From Solobacterium sp. (GTDB taxonomy: Bacteria > Bacillota_I > Bacilli_A > Erysipelotrichales > Erysipelotrichaceae), in the NCBI GenBank assembly GCA_016284975.1, contig JAEEPV010000053.1:1-13431 (forward strand): a stretch of 13,431 nt of DNA. The letters are read 5' to 3'. Position numbers and translations under genes: made by a program. Shown here in pieces: positions 12,858 through 13,431 of the stretch (its first letter is position 1; each line of letters starts with the position of its first letter). The notes beneath the pieces were generated by a model, which ran no database searches, was not told the DNA's origin, and was given only the letters and a program-made list of their open reading frames with translations.

Positions 12858-13431
12858 ATGAATATTGTCTGTCTTGATATGGAGGGCGTACTTGTACCGG
12901 AAATCTGGATAGCTTTCTCGGAAGCCAGCGGCATTCCTGAACTTCGCCGCACCACAAGAGATGAACCGGATTATAACAAGCTGATGTACTGGCGGATCGG
13001 AATCCTGAAGGAACATGGTCTTGGCCTGAAGGAAATCCAGGAAACGATCGCAAAGATCGATCCCCTGCCCGGCGCAAAGGAATTTCTGGATACACTTCGT
13101 TCAGAAACACAGGTAATTGTCTTAAGTGATACCTTTGATCAGTTTGCAATGCCTTTGATGAAAAAGCTCGGTTATCCGACACTCTTCTGCAATACGCTGG
13201 AAGTCGCCGAAAACGGTGAGATCAAAGGCTTCCGAATGAGAGTTGAAAAATCCAAACTTTCTACGGTTAAGGCTCTGCAGTCCATCGGATTCGATACGAT
13301 TGCAAGCGGAGACAGCTACAATGATCTGGACATGATTCTTGCTTCAAAAGCAGGCTTCCTGTTCCGTTCAACCGAGCAGATTAAGAAAGATTATCCGGAT
13401 CTGCCGGCATTTGAGGATTTTGACGACCTGC
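12858..13431 (+). CDS. thrH: ThrH: phosphoserine phosphatase / homoserine phosphotransferase (3' end outside window)
   Basis: A HAD-superfamily enzyme; 191 residues are visible of about 203-205 expected, so roughly a dozen C-terminal residues lie beyond the window. In Pseudomonas, ThrH dephosphorylates phosphoserine and can transfer the phosphate to homoserine, linking serine and threonine synthesis. The opening C-L-D7-M-E9-G-V-L-V-P-E-I-W is characteristic: the second acidic residue is Glu, as in other ThrH, instead of the Asp usual in SerB. Motif II is V-L-S90-D-T-F, the motif III lysine is K132 or K134, and motif IV is G-D-S-Y-N-D (151-156). The start is ATG 12858 with a weak GGGGG (12847-12851) ribosome site. 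It diverges from the PHP-pyrR operon. Confidence 0.9.
   Translation, partial: MNIVCLDMEGVLVPEIWIAFSEASGIPELRRTTRDEPDYNKLMYWRIGILKEHGLGLKEIQETIAKIDPLPGAKEFLDTLRSETQVIVLSDTFDQFAMPLMKKLGYPTLFCNTLEVAENGEIKGFRMRVEKSKLSTVKALQSIGFDTIASGDSYNDLDMILASKAGFLFRSTEQIKKDYPDLPAFEDFDDL

Overview
The window comes from a mid-to-low-GC Bacillota (Firmicutes), probably an anaerobe. The clues are strong AGGAGG-type ribosome binding sites, compact same-strand gene groups, hairpin-plus-T terminators, and a mix of PheB/UPF0735 ACT protein, PyrR, a KdpD/KdpE-type sensor pair, a clostridial-style ferredoxin, a DUF4186 protein and a double-glycine-leader peptide. A member of the Erysipelotrichia or a related gut lineage would fit, but that placement is inference. 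There is no sign of phage, transposon, CRISPR array or integrase; the window reads as chromosomal backbone.

Layout. Positions 1-1942 (+): the tail of an unknown gene, a PheB-like ACT-domain regulator, a two-helix membrane protein with a Gln/Arg/Glu-rich tail, a single-domain cyclophilin and a small three-helix membrane protein, closed by a bidirectional terminator. Positions 7115-1968 (-): a five-gene potassium operon, in order of transcription a KtrB/TrkH channel subunit, a KtrA/TrkA RCK regulatory subunit, a membrane-anchored protein of unknown function, a short KdpD-like sensor kinase and a KdpE-like response regulator. The last three genes are joined by ATGA overlaps. A DUF4186 gene lies just upstream behind its own terminator. 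Positions 7649-9847 (+): a tRNA-His with a clear promoter and terminator, a tiny ferredoxin lacking one cluster cysteine, and a membrane diguanylate cyclase. Positions 9911-11362: a double-glycine-leader peptide gene (-) divergent from a cysteine synthase-family gene (+). Positions 11366-12697 (-): a PHP-domain hydrolase and pyrR in one operon. Positions 12795-13431 (+): thrH, cut by the window end.

How the genes work together. The clearest system is the potassium module. A KdpDE-type sensor pair is encoded in the same transcript as a Ktr/Trk transporter instead of with kdpFABC. The kinase has lost the N-terminal ATP-binding KdpD sensor domain but keeps the universal-stress-protein domain, including a degenerate version of the c-di-AMP-binding motif. 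An 11-bp-spaced repeat in front of the operon is a plausible binding site for the regulator, which would make a self-regulating potassium uptake circuit with an uncharacterised extra membrane component. PheB and ThrH, at opposite ends of the window, both relate to amino-acid metabolism. The remaining genes look like independent units.
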